NCBI RefSeq assembly: GCF_003634215.1
Contig: NZ_RBWX01000007.1
Location: 1,164,945 to 1,228,944, forward strand
Source of the DNA: Sphingosinicella microcystinivorans
GTDB lineage: Bacteria; Pseudomonadota; Alphaproteobacteria; Sphingomonadales; Sphingomonadaceae
Reading direction: 5' to 3'
Length of the DNA: 64,000 bases
Within the stretch, counting starts at the first letter, position 1, and every line of letters begins with the position of its first letter. Shown here in pieces: positions 56,190 to 64,000 of this stretch. The notes below the pieces were generated by a model. That model saw nothing but the letters and a program-made list of their open reading frames with translations, was not told the DNA's origin and searched no databases. The position numbers and the translations under genes were made by a program.

Positions 56190-57332
56190 ATGCTCAATAC
56201 CTTGAAATCGCTCTATAACGACTTCCAGCTCGCCCCCGCCGAGCGCGCTGCAAAGAAACGTGATGCGGCCGGACTGCCGTTCGCCGATCCCGGCATCGAC
56301 GCGGCGGTCGCGGCCTGCACCGCATGGCTCGGGCGCGCGCAGGATTGCTCGGCGACCGCCGACGGCGGCGTTGCTCGCGATTATCACGTCGCGAAGGGGT
56401 GGGCGACGAGCTACCCGGAAACGACCGGCTACATCATCCCGACGCTGCTGACGCTGGGCGAGGAGACCCGGGCGCGGCGGATGCTCGACTGGCTCTGCGC
56501 GATCCAGCTTGACGACGGCGGCTTTCAGGGCGGCAAGATCGATGCCCTTCCGGTGAAGTCCGTGACCTTCAACACAGGCCAGATTCTGATCGGCCTCGCC
56601 ATCGGCGCCCGCACGCTCGGCGACGCGAAGTGTCTGGAGGCCATGCACGGCGCCGCACGTTTCCTCAGGGACTCGCTCGACCCGGACGGCTGTTGGCGCT
56701 CGCACCCGTCGCCGTTCACGCACGCGGGCGAGAAAGCTTACGAAACGCACGTGTCGTGGGGCCTTTTCGAAGCCGAGCGTACCGCGCCGGGTGAAGGCTA
56801 CGGCGCGGCCGGGCTCCGGCAGGTCGATTGGGCGCTCGGCAAGATGCAGGCGAACGGCTGGGTCAATGATTGCTGCCTGCAGCACAAGGACCGCCCGCTC
56901 ACGCACACGCTCGGCTACTACCTGCGCGGCGTGGTCGAGGCGCACCGGCTTTCGGGCGAGCAGCGCTATCTGGAGGCGGCGCTCAAGATGGCGCGCGGGC
57001 TTGTCGGCGCCCTGCGCAGCGACGGCGCGCTTCCGGGCCGTCTCAGGTCGGATTGGTCGGCGGCGGTGGATTGGTCGTGCCTCACCGGCAACGTCCAGAT
57101 CGCCGAAAGCCTGTTCTATCTCGCTCCCCTCGGGGGCGGCGATGCGTTCGTGAAGGCGGGCAAGGGGCTGAACGCCTTCGTGCGCCGCACGATCGCGGTG
57201 GAGGGCAACCCTGATCTCGTTGGGGGCGTGCGTGGTTCCTTCCCGATCGACGGTGAATATGGCCAGTGGGCCTATCTGAATTGGGCTGCGAAATTCGCCA
57301 TCGACAGCTTTCTTGTCGAGAAATTGATCTAA
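56190..57332 (+). CDS. alpha/alpha-toroid (six-hairpin) protein of unknown function
   Basis: 380 aa. I do not recognise a named family. The sequence has repeated helical pairs with conserved Trp/Gly/Asp such as AIQLDDGGFQGGK, TFNTGQILIGLAIG, DPDGCWRSHPSP, YYLRGVVEAHRLSG and WSCLTGNVQIAESLF. These are typical of alpha/alpha-toroid folds of glycoside hydrolases, terpene cyclase-like and prenyltransferase-beta proteins. No signal peptide is evident. Pairing with the ATP-grasp gene suggests a common modification or polysaccharide pathway; that is inference. Confidence 0.7.
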   Translation: MLNTLKSLYNDFQLAPAERAAKKRDAAGLPFADPGIDAAVAACTAWLGRAQDCSATADGGVARDYHVAKGWATSYPETTGYIIPTLLTLGEETRARRMLDWLCAIQLDDGGFQGGKIDALPVKSVTFNTGQILIGLAIGARTLGDAKCLEAMHGAARFLRDSLDPDGCWRSHPSPFTHAGEKAYETHVSWGLFEAERTAPGEGYGAAGLRQVDWALGKMQANGWVNDCCLQHKDRPLTHTLGYYLRGVVEAHRLSGEQRYLEAALKMARGLVGALRSDGALPGRLRSDWSAAVDWSCLTGNVQIAESLFYLAPLGGGDAFVKAGKGLNAFVRRTIAVEGNPDLVGGVRGSFPIDGEYGQWAYLNWAAKFAIDSFLVEKLI

Positions 57333-57354
57333 GTCATTCCAGCCCCTTGTAAAA

Positions 57355-57373
57355 GTTGCGAATAGATCGCAAC
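57355..57373 (+). promoter_or_regulatory. inverted repeat GTTGCGA-N5-TCGCAAC upstream of hemA
   Basis: A perfect 7-bp dyad (57355-57361 and 57367-57373) around ATAGA, 87 nt before the hemA start. It resembles Fur-family boxes of the TTGCGAATnATTCGCAA type. Since hemA is the first heme-synthesis gene, an iron-dependent operator would make sense; this is inferred from pattern and context only. Confidence 0.5.
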
Positions 57374-57459
57374 AGAAGGCTGCGACATAAAGTGGGGTGA
57401 CGGGAGCGCCACCTCCGATGTAAAGCGGTCAAAACGGCGGGCAGGACGGGTTAGAGAGC

Positions 57460-58674
57460 GTGGACTACAACCGTATTTTTCAGGATGCGATCGATCGGCT
57501 TCATGCCGAGGGCCGCTACCGCGTGTTCATCGACATCCTGCGCAACCGGGGCAACTACCCGAATGCGCGCTGCTTCGCGGGCCACAACGGCGCACGCCCG
57601 ATCACCGTATGGTGCTCGAACGACTATCTCGGCATGGGGCAGCATCCGGATGTGATCGCGGCAATGGAAGAGACGCTGCGCGATGTCGGTGCGGGCTCGG
57701 GCGGTACGCGCAACATCGGCGGCAACACGCACTATCACCTGGAGCTTGAGAACGAACTTGCGGAGCTTCATGGCAAGGAAGCCGCGCTGCTCTTCACCTC
57801 CGGCTACATCTCGAACGAGGCGACGCTTTCCACGCTCGGCAAGCTGCTGCCGGGCTGCATCGTATTTTCAGACGAGCTGAACCACGCCTCGATGATCGCG
57901 GGCATCCGCGGCGCGGGCTGCGAGAAGCGCGTGTTCCGTCACAACGACCTCGAACACCTCGAAGAGCTGCTTGCCGAGGCGCCAAGGGATGCGGCGAAGC
58001 TGATCGCGTTCGAAAGCGTCTACTCGATGGACGGCGACATCGCGCCGATCGCCGAAATCTGCGACCTCGCTGACAAGTATAACGCGCTGACGTATCTGGA
58101 CGAGGTCCACGCGGTCGGCATGTACGGCGACCATGGCGGCGGCATTTCGGAGCGGGACGGTGTCGCGCACCGCCTGACGATCATCGAAGGCACGCTCGCC
58201 AAGGCGTTCGGCATCATGGGCGGCTATATCGCCGCATCGAAGACGCTGACGGACGTGATCCGCAGCTACGCGCCGGGCTTCATCTTCACGACCAGCCTTG
58301 CGCCGGTCCTCGTCGCCGGCGCGCTCGCCAGCGTGCGCCACCTGAAGTCGTCAAGCGTCGAGCGGGAGGGCCAGCAGGCCGCCGCCGAGATGCTGAAGAC
58401 GAAGATGCGGGGCGCAGGTCTGCCGGTGATGCCGTCCACCACGCACATCGTGCCGCTGCTCGTCGGCGATCCCGCGAAGTGCAAGAAGATCAGCGACATC
58501 CTGCTCATCGAGTACGGCGTCTACGTGCAGCCGATCAACTACCCCACCGTGCCGCGCGGCACGGAGCGGCTGCGCTTCACCCCCGGCCCCAACCACAGCG
58601 AGGCGATGATGGACGATCTCGTCCGCGCGCTTGTGGAAATCTGGGACCGGTTGGAGATGCGGATCGCCGCTTAA
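57460..58674 (+). CDS. hemA: 5-aminolevulinate synthase
   Basis: 404 aa. PLP enzyme condensing succinyl-CoA with glycine (Shemin pathway), as in alphaproteobacteria. It starts [21 protein letters not shown], with [28 protein letters not shown] and PLP lysine K248 in [14 protein letters not shown]. The start is GTG 57460. Substrate supply comes from the sucCD/sucAB genes and product goes to HemB, all in this window. The stop overlaps the stop of the DUF5694 gene by 4 bp (TTAA). Confidence 0.97.
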   Translation: MDYNRIFQDAIDRLHAEGRYRVFIDILRNRGNYPNARCFAGHNGARPITVWCSNDYLGMGQHPDVIAAMEETLRDVGAGSGGTRNIGGNTHYHLELENELAELHGKEAALLFTSGYISNEATLSTLGKLLPGCIVFSDELNHASMIAGIRGAGCEKRVFRHNDLEHLEELLAEAPRDAAKLIAFESVYSMDGDIAPIAEICDLADKYNALTYLDEVHAVGMYGDHGGGISERDGVAHRLTIIEGTLAKAFGIMGGYIAASKTLTDVIRSYAPGFIFTTSLAPVLVAGALASVRHLKSSSVEREGQQAAAEMLKTKMRGAGLPVMPSTTHIVPLLVGDPAKCKKISDILLIEYGVYVQPINYPTVPRGTERLRFTPGPNHSEAMMDDLVRALVEIWDRLEMRIAA

Positions 58675-59486
58675 CGCGCTTCCTTCAAATACGGGCGCGG
58701 GTCTACGGCAACGAACCCCGGCGTCGTTTCGGCGAAATGCTCCAGCCAGTATTTGTGGCCTGATCCCACGATCACCAGCACGCGCTCGCCCGGCTTCGCG
58801 ATGAGGCCGATCTTGGCGAACATCTTCGCGTTCCGCATGTACCACATCGCGTTCAGCACGGCGCCCGGTTGCTCCTCGCCGTCGCCGAAGCGGAGCATGC
58901 TGTAATAGCCCTTCGCGTGCTCGGCCGCGTTCCGCTCCGGGTCGTTGATGGTGATCAGCAGTTCGGGAACAGATTGGGTTTCCTGCGCTTTCGTCTGCGC
59001 GTCAGCCTGCTGTCGGAAATAGTCGAACACCGCATCGAGCTCGGCCTTCTGCCCGTGCGCCGCGGCGAAGGCCTCGACAGGGCCGAATGGGAAGTAGTCG
59101 GGCTCGCCGGGGCCGGGTTGCTCGTCGAAGCCGTAGACCTCGGCGTGGCCGAGTTTTCGCGCCAGACGGAAGCCGATCTGGATGACCTCGTTGGCTTTGG
59201 TTTTGAGATCTTGGGGCGTGAACGCGCGATATTCGGGCACAGTGAAGGGCTGGGGGTATTGCCATTCCACCAGCACTTTGTCCGGCTTCCATGCGGCAAG
59301 CGCCGTGGTCAGCCGTTCCAGTTCGGCCTGGCGAGCAGGGGCGGTCACGTCGTCCGCCTTTACGTTCGCCTTATCCAGTCCGGCGTTCGAGAAGTGGTAG
59401 GTGCCGAGCACCATGATGCGGGTGTCCTTGGCGGCAGCGGGCGAGGCGGCGGTGAGTGCGACCGCGACGAGTGGTACGATGCGCAT
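58671..59486 (-). CDS. exported DUF5694-type protein
   Basis: 271 aa. Signal peptide 1-19 ([19 protein letters not shown]). The mature part shows [52 protein letters not shown] and [16 protein letters not shown], the features of DUF5694, related to the TraB/GumN-type erythromycin-esterase-like fold with candidate metal His/Glu residues. Function is unknown. ATG 59486 has GGGAGG 4-9 nt upstream and starts the signal peptide. It is divergent from the patatin gene, with a strong dyad between them. Confidence 0.8.
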   Translation of the reverse strand: MRIVPLVAVALTAASPAAAKDTRIMVLGTYHFSNAGLDKANVKADDVTAPARQAELERLTTALAAWKPDKVLVEWQYPQPFTVPEYRAFTPQDLKTKANEVIQIGFRLARKLGHAEVYGFDEQPGPGEPDYFPFGPVEAFAAAHGQKAELDAVFDYFRQQADAQTKAQETQSVPELLITINDPERNAAEHAKGYYSMLRFGDGEEQPGAVLNAMWYMRNAKMFAKIGLIAKPGERVLVIVGSGHKYWLEHFAETTPGFVAVDPRPYLKEAR

Positions 59487-59501
59487 GAATCCTCCCTGTC
59501 T

Positions 59502-59527
59502 AAGTGTATTATTTATGCAATACACTT
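59502..59527. promoter_or_regulatory. operator-like palindrome between the DUF5694 and patatin genes
   Basis: Perfect 9-bp arms AAGTGTATT (59502-59510) and AATACACTT (59519-59527) around ATTTATGC. It lies 16 nt upstream of the DUF5694 start and 42 nt upstream of the patatin start, so a bound dimer could control both. Dyads with GTGTATT halves are known for some GntR-type regulators; the regulator here is unidentified. Confidence 0.6.
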
Positions 59528-59568
59528 GACGCATAGGCAAGGCTTCGTTCGCGCGCTAAGCTGCCGTC

Positions 59569-60555
59569 ATGGCGACGAAAACCATCAACCTCGCGCTTCA
59601 GGGCGGCGGCAGCCACGGCGCGTTCACGTGGGGCGTGCTCGACAGGCTGCTCGAAGACAAGCGCATCGAACTCTCCGCGATTTCCGGCACCAGCGCGGGC
59701 GCGATGAACGCGGCTGCGCTCGCTCAGGGCTGGGTGGACGGCGGGCGCGAGGGCGCACGCGAAAGCCTTGACCGGTTCTGGAAGCGCGTGTCCGACGCCG
59801 CGATGTTTGTGCCTGTGCGCGATACGCCGTGGGATACGTGGTGGAACGCCTGGACGAGCAACGTCATGCGCGCGATGAGCCCGTATCAGTTCAACCCGGC
59901 AGGGCTGAACCCGCTGCGCGATATCGTCGCCGAGTCCTTCGATTTCGAAAAGCTCGCCGCCTGCAAGGCGCTGACGCTGTTCATCGCGGCGACCAATGTG
60001 TTCACCGGCAAGGTGCGCGTCTTTACCGGCCATGAGGTGACGGCAGACGTGCTCGCCGCGTCCGCCTGCCTGCCGCAACTGTTTCAGGCTGTGGAGATCG
60101 ACGGCGAGCCGTATTGGGATGGCGGCTACATGGGCAATCCGGCGCTGTTCCCGCTGTTCTACCATGAGGGGCCGGGAGACATTCTGCTCGTGCAGGTCAG
60201 CCCAATCGAGCGCCGGCAGACACCGACCAGTGTGGAGGACATCGACAACCGCATTGACGAGATCGCCTTCAACGGCTCGTTGCTGCGCGAGCTACGCGCC
60301 ATCGAGTTCGTCGACCGGCTGATCGGGGAGGGGCAGATCGTCGCGGGCAAGCGCTATCACAAGATCCTGATGCACCGTGTGGACGGCGGCGCGGAGCTTA
60401 CCGCTTACCCGCCCGCAACCAAAATGAACGCGGACTGGCCGTTTCTCACGGCGCTCCGCGACCTTGGCCGCATAAAAGCGGAGCACTGGCTGAAGGCCAA
60501 CTACGCAGCCATCGGAAAGCGGCCCACGCTCGATCTGCGGGGCATCTTCGAATAG
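59569..60555 (+). CDS. patatin-like phospholipase
   Basis: 328 aa. Ser/Asp-dyad lipid acyl hydrolase: oxyanion loop QGGGSHG (11-17), nucleophile S42 in GTSAG (40-44), and D184 in DGGYMGN. No signal peptide, so it is cytoplasmic or secreted by another route. C-terminal half has DIDNRIDEIAFNGSLLRELRAIEF. Substrate is probably phospholipid or acylglycerol. It is divergent from the DUF5694 gene and followed by 98 nt without a gene before rpiB. Confidence 0.9.
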   Translation: MATKTINLALQGGGSHGAFTWGVLDRLLEDKRIELSAISGTSAGAMNAAALAQGWVDGGREGARESLDRFWKRVSDAAMFVPVRDTPWDTWWNAWTSNVMRAMSPYQFNPAGLNPLRDIVAESFDFEKLAACKALTLFIAATNVFTGKVRVFTGHEVTADVLAASACLPQLFQAVEIDGEPYWDGGYMGNPALFPLFYHEGPGDILLVQVSPIERRQTPTSVEDIDNRIDEIAFNGSLLRELRAIEFVDRLIGEGQIVAGKRYHKILMHRVDGGAELTAYPPATKMNADWPFLTALRDLGRIKAEHWLKANYAAIGKRPTLDLRGIFE

Positions 60556-60653
60556 CAGCAATGTTACAATTCTTGGTAGCTTCGGACGGGGTGCTCCCCT
60601 AGATACTGCGCTCACGCGAATCGCACCCACAACTTGCATGAGGCCCCCGCTCC

Positions 60654-61085
60654 ATGTCCGTCATCGCCATTGGTAGCGACCACGCCGGATACGCCCTGAA
60701 ATCTGCGGTTGCCGACTGGCTGACGGCGGCCGGTCACGACGTGCTCGATCTCGGCGCACATGGCACGGATTCGGTGGACTACCCCGATTTCGGCCGTGCG
60801 GTCGGCGAGGCGGTGGCGTCCGGCAAGGCCGAGAAGGGCGTTGTTGTCTGCGGGTCCGGCATCGGCATTTCCATCGCGGCGAACCGCGTGAAGGGCGCGC
60901 GCGCCGCGCTTTGCATGAACGGCCTGATGGCGCGGCTGTCGCGCCAGCACAACGATGCGAACGTCCTCGCGCTCGGCGAACGCCTGATCGGCATCGAGAC
61001 GGCGCGGGACTGCCTCCACGAATTCCTGAACACGCCCTTCGAGGGCGGACGTCACCAGAAGCGCGTCGACAAATTGTCGGCGTAG
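60654..61085 (+). CDS. rpiB: ribose 5-phosphate isomerase B
   Basis: 143 aa. It interconverts ribulose and ribose 5-phosphate. [11 protein letters not shown] at the start carries D9/H10, the catalytic base C66 lies in [15 protein letters not shown], and [14 protein letters not shown] is conserved. It leads the rpiB-glyA-nrdR-trmJ run, an order seen in many alphaproteobacteria. glyA starts 20 nt later. Confidence 0.95.
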   Translation: MSVIAIGSDHAGYALKSAVADWLTAAGHDVLDLGAHGTDSVDYPDFGRAVGEAVASGKAEKGVVVCGSGIGISIAANRVKGARAALCMNGLMARLSRQHNDANVLALGERLIGIETARDCLHEFLNTPFEGGRHQKRVDKLSA

Positions 61086-61105
61086 CCCACGAAGGAGATA
61101 CGAGC

Positions 61106-62413
<1,308 letters not shown>

Positions 62414-62444
62414 AGCCAGAGCCCGAGCGGGAGGGGGACGAGCA

Positions 62445-62915
62445 ATGCGCTGCCCGTTTTGCGGAAGCGAGGATAGCCAGGTCAAGGATTCGCGGCCCAC
62501 GGAAGACGGCAGCGCGATCCGCCGCCGCCGGCAATGTCCGGCGTGCGGCGCGCGCTTCACGACGTTCGAGCGCGTGCAGCTTCGCGAACTCGTGATCCTG
62601 AAGAAGTCCGGCGACAAGGAAGTGTTCGAGCGCGATAAGCTTGCCCGATCTATCGAGATCGCGTGCCGGAAACGCCCGATCGCGCCTGAGCGCATCGAGC
62701 GGCTCGTTTCGGGCATCGTCCGCCAGATGGAGGCGATCGGCGAGGCCGAGATCGAAGCCGAGGTGATCGGGCAGGCGGTAATGGAGGGTCTGAAGAGCCT
62801 CGACGCCGTCGCCTACGTGCGCTTCGCGAGCGTCTACCGCGATTTCCGCGAGGCGAAGGACTTCGAGGACTTCATCGGCACCATCGAGACCGTCGCGAGG
62901 GCGGGCGCCAAGTGA
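62445..62915 (+). CDS. nrdR: transcriptional repressor NrdR
   Basis: 156 aa. It represses ribonucleotide reductase genes. Zinc ribbon with C3, C6, C31 and C34 ([22 protein letters not shown]), then an ATP-cone domain from about residue 46 ([22 protein letters not shown]) that senses ATP/dATP. It lies 31 nt after glyA. The stop overlaps the GTG start of trmJ by 4 bp. Confidence 0.97.
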   Translation: MRCPFCGSEDSQVKDSRPTEDGSAIRRRRQCPACGARFTTFERVQLRELVILKKSGDKEVFERDKLARSIEIACRKRPIAPERIERLVSGIVRQMEAIGEAEIEAEVIGQAVMEGLKSLDAVAYVRFASVYRDFREAKDFEDFIGTIETVARAGAK

Positions 62916-63643
62916 CGGATGCGGTGGCCGCCGCGCCGCCGCCCGCCATCGTGCTGGTGCGGCCGCAGCTTGGCGAGAATATCGGCAAGGCGGCGCGCGC
63001 GATGCTCAACTTCGGGCTCGCCGAGATGCGGCTCGTCTCGCCGCGTGACGGATGGCCGAACCCCGATGCGGGGCCGGCGGCGAGCGGCGCCGACATCGTG
63101 CTCGAAAACGCGAAGGTGTTTGAAACCGTTGCCGAAGCGGTGGCGGACTGCGCGTTCGTCTATGCGACGACGGTGCGCAAGCGGGGTCTGACCAAGGAAG
63201 TCGTCGGCCCCGAAAAGGCGGCGCAGGACACGCGCAGCCGCGCCGGGCGCACCGCGATCCTGTTCGGCCCCGAGCGCTCGGGCCTTGAAACTGACGATGT
63301 GGCGATCGCGCAGACGATCCTCACCGTGCCGGTGAATCCGGAGTTCGGGTCGCTCAATCTCGCGCAGGCCGTGATCCTGTTCGCCTACGAATGGTCGAAG
63401 GCCGGGGTGGGGGAGGCGGCGGCCTTCGACAACTACGAAGGCCCGGCCCCGCAGGCCGACGTTGAAGGGCTCATCGGGCAGATCAGTACCGCCCTCGATG
63501 CCGCAGGTTATTTCCGCGTCGAAACCCGCGCCCCCGCTTCGCGCCGGACGCTGCGGAACATGCTGACGCGCCCCGGCTTTTCGGCAAAGGAAGTCCGCAC
63601 GCTGAGGGGCATCATCACGGCGCTGACGAAAGAGCGGAATTGA
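62912..63643 (+). CDS. trmJ: tRNA (Cm32/Um32) 2'-O-methyltransferase TrmJ-like (SpoU family)
   Basis: 243 aa. SPOUT methyltransferase with the three family motifs: [15 protein letters not shown] (motif 1), [16 protein letters not shown] (motif 2) and [16 protein letters not shown] (motif 3). TrmJ methylates position 32 of tRNA anticodon loops; the SpoU family has several targets, so TrmJ is the best but not certain call. It starts with GTG 62912, overlapping the nrdR stop (GTGA). Confidence 0.9.
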   Translation: MTDAVAAAPPPAIVLVRPQLGENIGKAARAMLNFGLAEMRLVSPRDGWPNPDAGPAASGADIVLENAKVFETVAEAVADCAFVYATTVRKRGLTKEVVGPEKAAQDTRSRAGRTAILFGPERSGLETDDVAIAQTILTVPVNPEFGSLNLAQAVILFAYEWSKAGVGEAAAFDNYEGPAPQADVEGLIGQISTALDAAGYFRVETRAPASRRTLRNMLTRPGFSAKEVRTLRGIITALTKERN

Positions 63644-63698
63644 AGTTAACCGCAGTTAGGTTACAGTTGCGGAACTGAAATTTGTACGGAGTTTGATT

Positions 63699-63962
63699 GT
63701 GAGCGTCAGGGTTGTGGCAGTATTAGCGGCATTTTTGTCTGTCGGAGGCTTTGCACCGGCATCTTCCGAACCGAACAAAACCGTTCAAGATGAAGATCCT
63801 GTGGTCTGCAAACGCCCCGAGCCTGAGGTCGGCAGCCGTCTGAGGCCGGCGAAGGTCTGCAAGCCGAAGAGTGTTTGGGAGGCAGCAGGAGAGATGCACC
63901 GGAATGCCGCGGAAGATAATTTCCGGCGGCATCGGACTGTGGGAAGCTCGCTCTCACAATAG
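63699..63962 (+). CDS. small exported protein of unknown function
   Basis: 87 aa from GTG 63699, chosen because GGAG lies 7 nt upstream (63688-63691); a TTG at 63693 is too close to it. Residues 1-24 form a signal peptide ending SSE-like after FAPAS. The mature part has two cysteines in VVCKRPEPEVGSRLRPAKVC followed by KPKSVWEAAGEM. Short exported proteins with this CK..GSR....VC-x3-S/D-W pattern are, from memory, frequent in sphingomonads. No function is known. Confidence 0.7.
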   Translation: MSVRVVAVLAAFLSVGGFAPASSEPNKTVQDEDPVVCKRPEPEVGSRLRPAKVCKPKSVWEAAGEMHRNAAEDNFRRHRTVGSSLSQ

Positions 63963-64000
63963 CAATGCCGAGCTGAAAGCGTCGGCGCTGTGCGTGTTTA

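Noticed and set aside
63644..63690. Terminator after trmJ
   Set aside because: Only short broken dyads (TAACC/GGTTA, CCGCA/TGCGG) are present, without a T-run.

Overview
This 64 kb window is high-GC bacterial chromosome, very densely packed with core metabolic genes. Several traits point to an alphaproteobacterium of the order Sphingomonadales. Methionine synthase is split into two adjacent genes (38319-41985). Heme synthesis starts from a 5-aminolevulinate synthase (hemA, 57460). The order mdh-sucC-sucD-sucA-sucB is intact. A perfect CIRCE operator precedes groES-groEL. An ArsR regulator fused to a methyltransferase heads the metF-metH operon. I cannot fix the genus from sequence alone. I saw no rRNA, tRNA, CRISPR array, insertion sequence, prophage or integrase.

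Layout. 1-3043 (+): end of a YihY membrane protein, fabI, aroC and acylphosphatase. 3065-9562 (mostly -): purA, hisZ, serA and serC, with a secreted esterase gene inserted on the + strand. 9710-16720: alpha-hydroxy-acid oxidase, diguanylate cyclase, extensin-like lipoprotein, LOG-like protein, DUF418 membrane protein, membrane-anchored cytochrome c and pheA. 16712-20383: serine-hydrolase lipoprotein (-), then a ParA-like ATPase, hotdog thioesterase and zapE (+). 20543-30099: TCA-cycle block mdh, sucCD, sucAB and lpdA, interrupted by a 2-oxoglutarate/iron oxygenase gene on the - strand. 30123-32492 (-): small exported protein and sppA. 32590-34727: groESL with its promoter, operator and terminator. 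34819-36344 (-): Ala/Asp-rich lipoprotein and mlaA.

36461-41985 (+): regulator, metF and both metH parts, joined by start/stop overlaps and preceded by a 20-bp palindrome lying between the -35 and -10 boxes. 42066-46159 (-): small repeat protein, and an ilvA, ATP-grasp, motB-like, bpt run. 46267-48773 (+): 3-hydroxyisobutyrate dehydrogenase-like protein and an amidohydrolase. 48795-52045 (-): hemB followed by a membrane/spermidine-synthase fusion. 52118-57332 (+): tightly packed MOSC, murI, thioesterase, 3-hydroxyisobutyryl-CoA hydrolase-like, ATP-grasp and alpha/alpha-toroid genes. 57460-60555: hemA, DUF5694 protein (-) and a patatin-like lipase. 60654-63962 (+): rpiB, glyA, nrdR, trmJ and a small exported protein.

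How the genes work together. serA and serC make serine, glyA moves its one-carbon unit to folate, and metF and metH carry that unit to methionine. The regulator ahead of metF probably senses a methionine-cycle metabolite. sucCD/sucAB/lpdA handle the succinyl-CoA on which HemA acts, and HemB takes the next heme step. The most distinctive signals are regulatory: the met-operon palindrome, a serC leader with a sequestered ribosome binding site, a hairpin before sucA, and inverted repeats before hemA and between the DUF5694 and patatin genes. Among proteins, the least explained are the ATP-grasp/toroid pair, the Cys-rich esterase fusion and the membrane-aminopropyltransferase fusion.
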